Positions 22,976 to 34,400 of a stretch of 64,000 nt of DNA are shown in pieces. The position numbers and the translations under genes were made by a program. The notes beneath the pieces are model-generated. The model was not told where the DNA came from. It ran no database searches and worked only from the letters and a program-made list of their open reading frames with translations. The stretch lies in contig OX419762.1 in assembly GCA_948567375.1 (NCBI GenBank), forward strand, positions 58,013,034 to 58,077,033, written 5' to 3'. Positions within the stretch are counted from its first letter, which is position 1; every line of letters begins with the position of its first letter. Source of the DNA: Lunularia cruciata. Its lineage: Eukaryota > Streptophyta > Marchantiopsida > Lunulariales > Lunulariaceae.

Positions 22976-23502
22976 TGCAATTCCATGTATCTCCATTACT
23001 TGAAACATCAAACTCAATATCTCCTATAAAGCATACATGCATCAATGGGTGTTACATTTATCCCCGGACTAAGATTTGATTTTGTCCTCAAATTGAAGGT
23101 CCCTTTACCTTTTATGATACAACTTCAACTTATCGTGGTTGATACTATCAAAGTGTTTTCCTTCCAACTCCTTGAGATCATAGGTGTAATTGCTCCACAC
23201 CTTCTCCACAATGAAAGGTCCAAAATACTTAGGCAAGAACTTCTTTTCCACCCTCTTGAATCAAATGGAATCAAACACAACCCAATCATCTTCCTTGAAG
23301 TGCTCTACCTTCTTTTTGCTTTACCTCTTTATCATAACTCTCTTTTTGTTTCCTTTGGGCTTGCTCACTTAAATCATAACAATTGTCTTGCTTCCTCAAA
23401 TTCCATGAGTTGCTCCTTCCTTGACTTCTCAGCATCACATCCTTGTGCCTTCTTCAATTTCATATGAATGCCTTGAGAAGTAAAAGATCAAAGTGAATAA
23501 GA
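22976..23502 (-). repeat. Inverted fragment of gypsy family C (LTR head plus integrase tail)
   Basis: In the orientation opposite to D it holds about 80 bp of LTR start (to 23056, GGGTGTTACA), the polypurine boundary (ATTTATCCCCGGACT), and the integrase C-terminal coding region. It overlaps the neighbouring D sequence by roughly 100 bp in inverted orientation (the segment around GATCAAAGTGAATA). It replaces the normal junction of D pol with its 3' LTR. This is either an inverted duplication or part of a second element. Confidence 0.6.
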
Positions 23503-23539
23503 GCCAGCTTGTCAGATATATGTCTTAGCTAAAACTTCT

Positions 23540-24140
23540 ACATTCATGATTAGCTAGAATTTTTCCTAGTTAAGCTAAAAGTTGATCCGATTCAAGAGGA
23601 ATGAAAAAGAGTGAGCATCATTATTTTATCGTCTAGTGTATTGACTTGATATTATTCCCAATTATTTGACTTTGAGGAAAGAGTTGAGAACTCTTGGGCC
23701 CACAAGCCTTATTGATGTAGGTTTTTCTATAATCCAAGGATATCTCTTGTGAAGGAATCCTTGACTTAGTTGGTAGGTGAGGATAAGACCACCTATCCAT
23801 GGGAGTATTCCCATGTGCTTGGATATTTCTTTATATTTTTTGACTTTTTTTTACTTTTAGCCAAGCAATTTGAATTACTCCAATAATTAGTAATGTTGGT
23901 GTATAACTTTTTCACAAGTATATAAGTAGGGGTGAAGAGGTACTCATCATCTTTTCATTTGCAATTATATTTCTCTCATTGAATTCTCTAGTGAGTAACG
24001 TCTTGAGTCTTGGAAGTGTCTTGGAGTTCTTGCCCTCGAGGAATGTGATGGAGTTGGGGTTCCTTTCCGTCTTAGTCCATGGTGTGTTACTTTAATAGCC
24101 ACTAGAGGTTCATCTTGAGTGAGAGACAAGCTGGCTCATA
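23540..24140 (+). repeat. 3' LTR of gypsy D, head missing
   Basis: Matches the reverse complement of the C LTR from about its position 130 to the end (GTTGAGAACTCTTGGGCC, GTGAAGGAATCCTTGAC, CATCTTGAGTGAGAGACA) and ends GGCTCATA at 24140, where C ends GGCTCACA. It carries many more changes than the two C LTRs do to each other, so D is the older insertion. The start of the LTR is absent because of the inverted fragment next to it. Confidence 0.75.
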
Positions 24141-26747
24141 AGACAAAGGCTAGCAAGCGTCACATGGAATGTCTTAGCTAGAGTGGGTATGGTTTGATTG
24201 TAATCAATATCAAATTTTCTGTAAATTGTTGAATGGAGTATCAAGTTCAGATCCAATTGGAGTATGATTCAAGCTGAAAAATGTGAATTGATTATTGTGG
24301 CATTTTAGAGTTCATATATGACTTATGAGTGAGTTTTGCTTCTAAAGTATATGATGTTTACAACGATGTGTATTATATAAAGATGTATACATGCACAAAA
24401 ATATATTAAGTTATGGTCATATATTGATATATATAAAACTCAAATCAATAAATCTATTAATTGTATACATATTTTTTATATTTCTGCTCATTAATGTTAA
24501 TAAATTTATAACTTTACTCACATATAATGACATTGAGTAAGTTTAACTAACAAGGTTGTTACTCACTAAGATGTAAGATAATAACCACCACGATGGCGCA
24601 TGTCAAGCTAACGTATATAATAAGTCCACTATTAAGTCGACCGTGAACTTGAGGTGCCACTAACTTGAGGTGCCACTAACCTCTAAGTGCTAAAGTGAAG
24701 ATAATGTTAAGCCCATCTCTCTCCAATGTCCTCTCATACAGATCCCGACAAGAGTTGCTCAAGTACATAATTCTTGGAAATACTAACTTAGTTCGTGATA
24801 AGTGAGAAGGACCTTTCTTTGTTACAAGTACGTAGCTCTTGAATATTTTACTCTACTGTTGGAGATACTCATTCAATGGGAGAGAATAAGTCTAAGATCT
24901 AAGGAACAAATGGTTGGACCTTCGAGAGTTCGCGTATTGACTTGCGGAAACGCTGCTTCTGGAAGTTACACCTTCGGCAGAAAACACGTTTAGAGCTCTT
25001 CCGAGTCTCCTCTATCAGCTACGATTTGGTTTGAGGACAGGTTTGTTCTCGAATGTGAATCTACGAACTATCTTGGAACCTCTAACGTTCTAAATCTTTA
25101 CTTCTCATCCAAAGCGCAAGCCACAAACTAGGTCACGGCGTTACCGGATTGTTTATTCTGCCTTAGGTACGTGGCTTCTCGCTTCTCGCTTTTAGCTCGT
25201 GTTTACTTGGATTTATTTTCACGTTAGCTAAATTAGACAGCGAAGACTTGTAGAAAGTCTTGCTACATCTTTCGTTGTATGGTAAATAACCTCCAAGTCA
25301 TCTGAGATCTTCGGATACAATGTACCTGCTTTACCATATGATACTTCATTTGTAATTTAGTACTTGGCACGAATTTTATATGCGAGATGGCTCGCAACTA
25401 CACTGTGAGAGAGGGCAGAGCGTACCACTGGATTAAGTTTTTGGCTTTTTTCTGCAGGTAAATGTACCTAGATTTACCTATGTAGTAGTGCCACAGCGCA
25501 ACAACTGGAAGGCTCTGCTTAGAAGACCATTTACTCTCCGCACGAGACAACGGATGTGATCAGTCAAGTTTGAATGACTGTCACAAGTGGCGAGGTCAAA
25601 TGCAAACAGTTGGTGTGCCTAATATCATATGCATGGCATGCTTAGCCGCGAGGCGAAAATCATTCAGTCGGGGCACACAGCAGTAAGAGCTTTCTAATCG
25701 GCCAGAAAATTTGTGTCGCGACATCGCTATATAGCATAACGTTTACACACAAAAACCAAAGTTGATGACATGAAGGTAGTTACTTCCTGACGGAATGCAT
25801 AGGCGTATTGTATTGCGCATATACCAATCTGCTCGCACTCTTGAGACAATATCTATGCAAAGTGTAACGTAATGGATTGTTGTGCTTGTGAGGTGCTGAG
25901 TCCCCGGAGACGGCTACCTCAAAACGGCAGGCACTCCCAGAATCTTGCCGAACCAGGTAAATGTGCTCAAAACATACACTAGGTCTCACCACCAGCGTAA
26001 ACTCGAATAGCTTTCCCTCTTGCCACTTACAACAAACCACTGGTGTACTAGGTACTTTGGACAGTGGAAGCCCTTTGCAGTCCTGATATTGTGTTTGCCT
26101 CCCAAATCTTGTTGATAGTAGTGCATCAGGTTCTGTCCAAAGGTTGGCAGTTAAAGGCAACACAACGTTTGTTTTTAGTGCTTGCGGCTGGACATTTTTA
26201 CGTAAGACAAGTGTGCCTTGTAATCGTTTGCATAAGCAAAAGTTGACAACTTCTTTTGGCTGTGCTTACTCTTGGATAGTGGACGAGGATAGAACCTGCA
26301 GGAGGTTTGATGAATTCCGAGTGATCTTATTTATCATGACTCACGACAAACAGTTGCATTCCTGCACTTCGCGTGACTACTCGATGAAGTATTCCACTCT
26401 CTACTTCGAGTATGCAAGAGAAAAGCAGATGATGGCGTTGATATCGGATGTGAATGCATCAATCTTTAAACACCTGAACCTGTTAGGCTTAGCATAATTT
26501 ATCGTAATATATTAATCCCCGTAGCTATGGATCGTCAGCAAGATAGCGCTACTTGAGCCTAGTTGCTGTACCGGTAGAGTTGACTTTACCCAATCAATCC
26601 TTGATTTTGTCAGGTTACCTCAGCCAATCGCGACGACAGCAAAAGCAGATCATTGCAATGCATGCTGTTTATATCCTTCGGCTCAGGGAAGAAGTCGTTA
26701 CACCGTTTGGACATGACACCTAGAGTGTACTTCCAGCAAACTGTGAA
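24141..26747. other. Unassigned spacer
   Basis: AT-rich at first (24300-24560), then near-average composition. A 16-bp unit AACTTGAGGTGCCACT is repeated in tandem at about 24645-24680. No gene, RNA or transposon domain is recognised. An open minus-strand stretch at 25780-26163 lacks an ATG and resembles nothing known to me. Confidence 0.4.
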
Positions 26748-27011
26748 TCAAGACTTTCTATTCGGCCTTGACTTTGATGGTCTATGCGGAGCTGTCAGGT
26801 ATTGTAAAATATAGGGCTGTAGCACGGCAACATAGACCGGGAGAATCCAGAACATAACAGTACTGCCAGCCAAAAATATGAACACCGGGGATCTGTCATG
26901 CCTCTGTTTATATTTTCTTCGTGTTTGTTCCGAATTCGCCGAAGCGTGGCTGTATGGAGTAGCAGAGCTAGGCACTGGCTCTTCAGATACTGTATTGCCG
27001 GCCGAAGGCAT
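26748..27011 (-). CDS. Possible small single-pass membrane protein (exon)
   Basis: An ATG-initiated minus-strand frame of 87 codons. The N-terminal half is Ser/Pro/Glu-rich. A basic stretch (RRKYKQRHDR) follows, then a clear hydrophobic segment (IFLAGSTVMFWILPVYVAVL), then a basic Pro/Arg/Lys-rich tail ending in Ser. A basic stretch before the hydrophobic helix and a compact polar tail are common in small organelle or ER membrane subunits. The ATG sits 5 bases after a plausible splice acceptor (TTATCCGTAG), so an upstream exon is possible. I do not recognise the family. Confidence 0.35.
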   Translation of the reverse strand: MPSAGNTVSEEPVPSSATPYSHASANSEQTRRKYKQRHDRSPVFIFLAGSTVMFWILPVYVAVLQPYILQYLTAPHRPSKSRPNRKS

Positions 27012-30000
27012 TGACACTACGGATAAGGAGAAATTGTTCGTAAAAGAGTTGCTGATACCTAGGATCTCCTGCAATCCGCCTCTTATTGACGATCTTGAGG
27101 GAAGGAATTGAAATTTGTGTAATTACTGTATATAGTCATTTGCACTCAATGATAAGGAAACTGATAGCAGGACAGCTGCCTCGTAAGAATGAAGGTAAGC
27201 TGCCAAGAAAGCAGAGTTCTAGAATCCTTGGATAACATGAACAGTGTCGGGCATAGAGAAATATGGAGTAACAAAGATGGTAGGAGAAGAACATGACGCC
27301 AAAGTTTCAATTGCAGGAACGCACATTGGATTCGAGTTTCATATCTACTAGTTGCGTCAATTCTTCAATGCAGAAATTTCACGTTTATATGGTGCACACT
27401 TGATCACAAGGCGTCAGAATATTGACTCTGAGCTCTGCATGATCCTGTAAGGGATGATTCGATCTGGATTCAAGACGGAAACATCAATTGTCCTCCGCTG
27501 CAAGCGTTTATTCAATGTCACAAACCCCACACAGGATTCTAATGAATGAGCTTTTGGTTTACCGTATAATACGCAACAACTTCGACTGTGCGCTTTCATC
27601 TTCTCCTTCATGGTGCTGTTTACTCTATGTTCGAGAAGACATTTCTCGTGTGAAGTTCCACTTTTTCACCTATTTCACCACTGAAGATCACGGTCGGAAA
27701 GATCCCTCTATACTTCTGACTTTTCTGTGTATTACAACGAAAGTCTGTCGTGACCATGGGGAGTCGCTGCATAACATGGGCATCAGAGAGGCAATTACGA
27801 GTGGGAAACGGTAAGGATTTTCATCCATTTCATCTCTTGTTTCCCTGTACGGTTCAGATGTAACTCTGAAAGTCCTGTTCGTGCATCGTGTTCATTTACT
27901 TCGTCTTCTGATGCAGTGTACGATCCGTTTGCGCTTTCGGAGGTCCTGTACTCCTCCTTCAAACCCCTGATCCATGTCCACGTGCGTTAAATCCTGTTTG
28001 ATCGGGCAAGTGCCGAATTTTCGTCAGTTCCATTACTGGATTTTCCTTTCTGATTCACATCCGTCCATCGATGTGTGGAAAGTACAAGGTTTCCACCCAA
28101 ACCGTCTGTGAGGTTCTTTCTGGTTCACAAAACGTCATTATCTTCATCGATCATGCTACCAATGTAATGTCTGGTTTATACATCTATCTGCTCGAAGGTT
28201 GGAGTAGGGTACCCCACTCCCCCGCCACCCCCACAAATGTGCTACGTGTTAAATAAAGGAGAAAAAGGAGGTCAATTAACCTTTTGCCAGCACTTTTCTG
28301 TTTCCTGATAAGCAAGTCAATGAAAATGACTGACCTGGCAAAATTTATGTGGATATTTGGAACTCTGCACTCAGGACTTTGTGCGGAATCTTCCACTTTA
28401 TGTTCTGACATTCGTCGACACATGACGTTTGCTTTCCAGACGTAGATTGATATTTAATAGCAGATTCAAGATCTGTTATCTTTTGGACAGATTAGACGCT
28501 ATGGTGTGATGGACCCAGCGTCATAGAAGTTATCTGGCAAGCCCAGAATTGTTCATGTTTACAGTTTCTCACTTAACATAACATTAAGATCTCGCCGTAA
28601 ATGAAGAATTTGGCGGTGCTCCACAATTGCCGAGCACGTTCTGAAACTCCGCCCTTCATGGTCCCAATTTGCCGCTGTTAGAAAATTATCATTTGCTGGT
28701 CACGATCACTTGCATTTACAAGCAAAATTACTCATCATCTGCTTTTCTGTTATCTGTAGAAGTAGGCTGAATCTCGAGTTTAAAAACCATAAAAATGACT
28801 GACGAGGTGAACGATATAAATTGCAGTGTAGATGAGAGCCTAACAAGAAGCTATAGGGTTTGCAGGAGACTACCTTTTCCAGGTTCTAGATCCCTTTCGT
28901 CAAGATTCTCTCCGTCTCAGATAAAAAGGAGTCACGCCTTTTATCCGAGACAGCATATACACACTCCACAATACAAGGAGACTGAAACCAATCAAAGCAT
29001 CCGTAACGCACTCAGACACAGAAGATATACGAACCACTGCGAACTTGACGGTAAACAGGCTGGCACCCTTGAATGTTAGAAGACGAGCGCTAAAATTCAA
29101 CAGACTCAACGTTAATTATCAATTAAGTGATGATCTGTTGACAAGATTTTCATCAATTTAGCATCAAAAACCTTCCTTCTGTCGGCAACTAAGGCCCTCT
29201 TCCGACAGGATTCGCGAAAAAAACGTACTTAGGAATTGAGAATTTGAGTTCTAGTGCACTTGGCAGTAGAACTCAAAAACGTCCAAATTCAGCTCTGAGG
29301 TACCGTGTGAGCTCCCCCATCGATTGGTGATGTAGGCACGGTAGTCATGTTTTTGGAATGTAGCAGGACGGGATTGACGTTTGGAAGGAGTCGATCTCGT
29401 CACATTTGGAACCAAACGGCTTGTGGTGCAAGAACTAAATCGAGGGAGTCAGTAGGGACGCAAAGTCAAAAGATGCGGCTGCAGTTGACGGTAAACGACG
29501 GCAGTCAAAGCGCCTCGGTCAACAACTGGTAAGGATAGTCAGAGCAGAGCCAGTGACAAAGAAAGGGTAAACGAACAAAACGCAAATGCGAGGAACTGGA
29601 GACATCTATAAACGTTAATTGCCACTCTTACAGTCTCGTCGTGTTCTCTGTTAGAGGGTCTGCTCAGTGAACAGTCTAAATTGCGGTAACAATCAGGGAA
29701 GGTGGAGAGTGGATGGAAATTCTTCCACCATGCTTGCTTTCCTGGGTCGGTGGCGATGGTGGGAGAGCGCGGCAGTGGAAGCTAATGAAAATCTGTAAAC
29801 AGATGAGCTTGTGAAAAGATGGCAATAGAGATGGGATACCATAAGAGTTGTTTTCTATTTTTCATGGCGAGCATTGGAGCTACATGGGAAGAGAGAGAGG
29901 AGAAGAAAGCGCGTGGTGGAGCGTGCGTGCTTACCCGAATGGATACAAGGGATGGTCGATCAGTCTTGCGGAGTTTGGGTTAACGCGTCGTTCTTGTAGG

Positions 30001-31490
30001 AGGAGGAAAACTGCTTTAGGCAGAAGTGATTGGACAGTTGGACCGGTGCCAACACCTTCAGCACTTTCAAGACTAAGGTGGAGTAGAACCTTCAATGGTT
30101 TGTGTTGACTACTTCAGCAATAGCGGCACTTGATGGGAGATTAAGAACGATAACCTGCTTCAGGGGATCAATTTTGTTTGTGATTGATCAATTCGGATGA
30201 ACATTACCAATTTGTTAGTTTGTCTCTGCATTTCGTTTGAGAGAAGTGGGAGCAGCACGCGTTTGGTGGAGATTTTTTCTAGTGTACATGTACGGAGTGA
30301 AGAGCTGGTAGAGAGTCTTATACCAACCGACAACGAGGTGAATATTCTCGACGGTAATCGCGTCTGTGCAACTACGCAACAGCAGGTAGAAGCATTATCT
30401 GGAGTTGAGGGAGGATGAAGATGCGGGAGAATTGGAGGTCATTTCAAAAGTACAGAGTTCTTATCAGGCCGATAGCGAGGTAACATCAGACTGCAGGAAC
30501 GCCAGCATTGACCCATCTGCTCTCGATTTCTTGGTGGAATGTGGAGAGGATTATGTTTTTAACTAGCTGTACAACTGGTGCGCCGGGTCTCGGCTAGAAT
30601 CGTAGACCAGTCAGTACAAGTTGTAGAAGGATTGTCAGAAAGGCATCGCTTTCCTAAGTTCTGAAGGTCAACAGTTTTTTACCTGGGATGAGCAACCTTG
30701 CCTAGCATTTGGTTCGAGACATAAACACGAGAGTAGTGTAAGTTAAATAGAAGCAAAACTGTAGTTTGTGGAGTCCACAGAGACAGACACCGCGCCCTTA
30801 GGCAGACGAACTCCATGCCCTGAATTGCAGGATATAGGAGTTGGCTGGTTGACATAAAAGGAGTTGGATAGCAATTGAGAAGTCAAACGAGTAGAAGAAA
30901 TAACACTAGGCGGATTTGAAGTAACTGAACTTTGTCGTGGTAATGCCCTTAGATGAATGAGACAAGTTGGAGTACTTGCTTGCGCTTTCAGGAAATACAA
31001 AAATATGAGTATTTCCCTGTCTCTGATCCTGAAATACGTATGTCTTGTGTGAACCTTCAGGTGCACTCAAATCTTCGGTGGTTAATTGGAGACTACTACC
31101 CTGGACTTCAAATACGAGGATTTAAGAGTTTACGCTGCGTTCCGTTAGTAGCCAGGTTCACTTGGAGGATCGAAGGGCATCAAGGCAGGTCTACTACGAG
31201 CACGAAGTCGCCAATTGCCCAGCACCCGGATTTGTGGATCCATGATCGGATTTTCCCATGGGTTTTTGTTACATGGACTGCTTTCTGTGGCGTACCGTGG
31301 GATTTGCCCACAGGCAAGAATATAGACACAGCGTGGGACTGAAAATAGAATGGAAGCTGGAAAGTGATTACGTACTTCTGTGGCTGTGAGTATCTAGTCT
31401 ACCACCTATTCTGCTAGTTCATCAGTGTCGACGGACGAAATTAGACTCGTAACCTTGTCCCAGTGTGCACGGACTATCTAAGCTGTTCTC
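27012..31490. other. Spacer upstream of the U-box gene
   Basis: About 4.5 kb. Only short open stretches, none with a recognisable domain. It must contain the promoter and leader of the U-box gene, but I cannot place a TATA box or a 5' exon with confidence. Confidence 0.4.
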
Positions 31491-34400
31491 ATGGACGCCC
31501 CGGAGCGGAGGGACGCTGGAAGTCTCATTCAATCTATCTTGAATTCTATTCATGACACGAGGCAGACGGTTAACGATATTCCAGTAAGCAAGTACAACTT
31601 CCTTATGCTTTCTTTCTACTTAGGGGAGCTACAGCCAGTGGTCGAAGATCTCACTAGAGAAGATCAGCAACTCGTTAATTCTCTGCCAATGTGGACAATG
31701 TTAAATCGGCTAGTAGGCGTTTCGGATACAATTTATCAGTTTACGCGACAATGCGCGAGCAGGAGTCGTATCTTTCTGCTCTTTAGAGTTACCTCCCTTC
31801 TGGATAAGAGTCGAGAGCTTGTTAAGAGTCTTGCGGATGGTTTGTCAGACTTGCCTGATACACTGCCCTCCAATGTCAAACATAGGTTTTCTGATGTGAG
31901 AAGAAAACTTGGTCAGGCCACTTTCTCCGTGGAACCACCTCATCAACAGATGGTTGAGGATATTCAAGAAGGATTGTCCTCTCATCATGTCGATGAACCA
32001 TTTGCAACTAGCTTGCTTCGGAGGATTGCCGAGGTTCTGCAAGTACCCCTATCAGCTGCGGCAGAGCTAAAACTAGAATTGGTACGTGATTTGGAAAATT
32101 CAGAACTCTCCCCTGATGACCCAGATCAGAGAGACCTCCAGAACCTCTGTGAACTCCTAAGCCCTGCTGCAGTGCTAGCTAATGTTAGAATACTTGCAGT
32201 TGAGGACAGATCTGTTGCTAAATACGGGTCACTACAAATCAACCCCTCTTTCATTTGCCCTATCACTGGTCAAGTGATGGAGGATCCTGTAATGGTGGGC
32301 AGCAATGCTGGAGGAGGCAATGAAGCTGGATTCACGTATGAGAGAGCGGCGATTTCTGAGTGGTTTGACCGGGGCCATCGAACCTGTCCAGACACTGGCG
32401 AGGTGTTAGAAAGCTTGGAATTGGTACCGAACAAAGCTCTCAGAAAGGCTATCACAGAATTTGTCGAACGCGCCACACGCAAGCAGCTTACTATGGCGAT
32501 TGACAAGATACGAGAATCTGTGGTCGAAAATGAAGTGGAGGAGGCAGTAGAAATAATGAAGTCGCTAAGTGAAACAAATCCAAATTACAAGCGCCTTGTC
32601 GCGTCCATGGGCGGAATTGAGCCATTGATTGGTATTCTGGTGAAGCATAACAGAAATAAGATGCCACGCGTATGGGAGAAAGTCTTGAAGCTACTCTGGA
32701 ATATTGCCTCTATCGGAGACGAATACCGGGTAATTCTAATATCCTTCTCTTATCCTTCATTTGTTGTAAGCAGTTAAGCTATTCCAAAATATTTGCAGCG
32801 CACTGAATACCTCTTGCGCGAGATGATTGTAAATCTTCTGTAGCCACTGGGCGAGAGCCCAATAAAGTTGTAAACTGCGTAGGAGTGACGTTGCATCCAA
32901 ACTTGCTTGGCCTTTCTTAGAAAACGAGAAACGCTTAGTCCTTGGGATAGAGCAGAAGCCCCATGCACACCGTTAATGTTAAAAGAGCTGAATTGTTAGG
33001 AGGAGTAGATGGATGCTCTACACCCTCGTCTGTGTTCATGGAATTTCAATTAACTTTATTTCTTGCTATGTGCCTAGATTATGATGAAAGATCATGGTTT
33101 GATCCCCGCGATAGTTAAACACCTGTATCGAGCCGACCCTGATATACTTTGTCTTCAGCTACTTTTCGAGATTTCAAAGGTAGAGGTTGGAAGAAAAGCG
33201 TTGGTGGAATTGGACAAGAAGTCTCTCATCGTCGTCGCGCATGCAGCAAATGGCGATTCCAAAGAGCTGAGAGCAGTGGCAGAAAAGATTCTTGGTAATC
33301 TCTGTCATGAGAATCCACAGGTGGCCATTACTGTTGCGAGATATCAAGCATTTCGACCTTTAGTTAGTATGATGTCTCCAGGTAAGCATTCGTCTGAGAA
33401 CTGTGCACTCGGTTGTACGCTTTTGGTAACATATTTCACAAGAAGTATAATTTTCATTTGTTTATCCGGATTCGAAGGTAAAGAATACTTCAAACCAGAA
33501 TATGAAAATGGAACCCGAGTCTTATGAGTTAAAACAAAGCTTAAAGACAACCTCTCTAAACTCCAGACTTTCAAGGTTACTAAGGTTCAGGGCTAAAATA
33601 CTCGAGTAATCTGCAAAGTATGCTGCTAGACAAAATCACCTCCTCTGCCACTGATTGGTATTTGGCATAATGTTTTGCTTTGATGAATGTGGATAGTGCA
33701 GAGTCGGGAGGTTTAACACATTGAGAACTTCAAGATTAAGATGTAGATGCTGGACTACGTCTATAAGGACACCATCTAGATCATGTGGAAGTATATAAGA
33801 GTAATTCTGCATCTACCGTTGTGTTGAACTAAGGAAGGTCTAGTTACGGCCTAGTTCATGTCAAGCATTTAATTTTCTTGGTTATGTTTCGTATAAATGT
33901 CCAGTTACTGTTAAATGTTCAATATCAGTATTTTACATCTATAAGTCTTTGGTAATTAACACAGAAGTTGATGGATGATGAAAAAATGCTGGTTTTAATG
34001 CAAATGAACAGTTCTGCTCGTTACCTTGACGCTCGTAGTGAGGATCCGCACCTGCTCTTGCTGAGCATACATATCACTGTACACTGTAGTAGTTCTCCAT
34101 TCATTCAGCTTGGTTCTCAATTGTTTCACATTTGCTTATTTCGAATTTTCTTGATATGAGATGATTCTTCGTTTCCTCAGTACACATTAGTGCACGGTTT
34201 CACTACAGGTAGTTATATATGAGCGTTACTTGACAATGCATGCTTTCTATGATCTAGATTTCATCTACCATTCGCATGTTTCTTAGTCAGTTCTGCTTTC
34301 ATTGTATTGCCATTTCATCTACATTTCATTTGCATCTAATGAGTTCTGGATCCCCCGTTGTTCGAGCGGCTTCTGTCCTCATAACTCCAATATCACTGTA

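Noticed and set aside
25780-26163. Minus-strand open stretch of 127 codons
   Set aside because: Starts with GTG, no ATG near the front, no family resemblance and no clear splice context.
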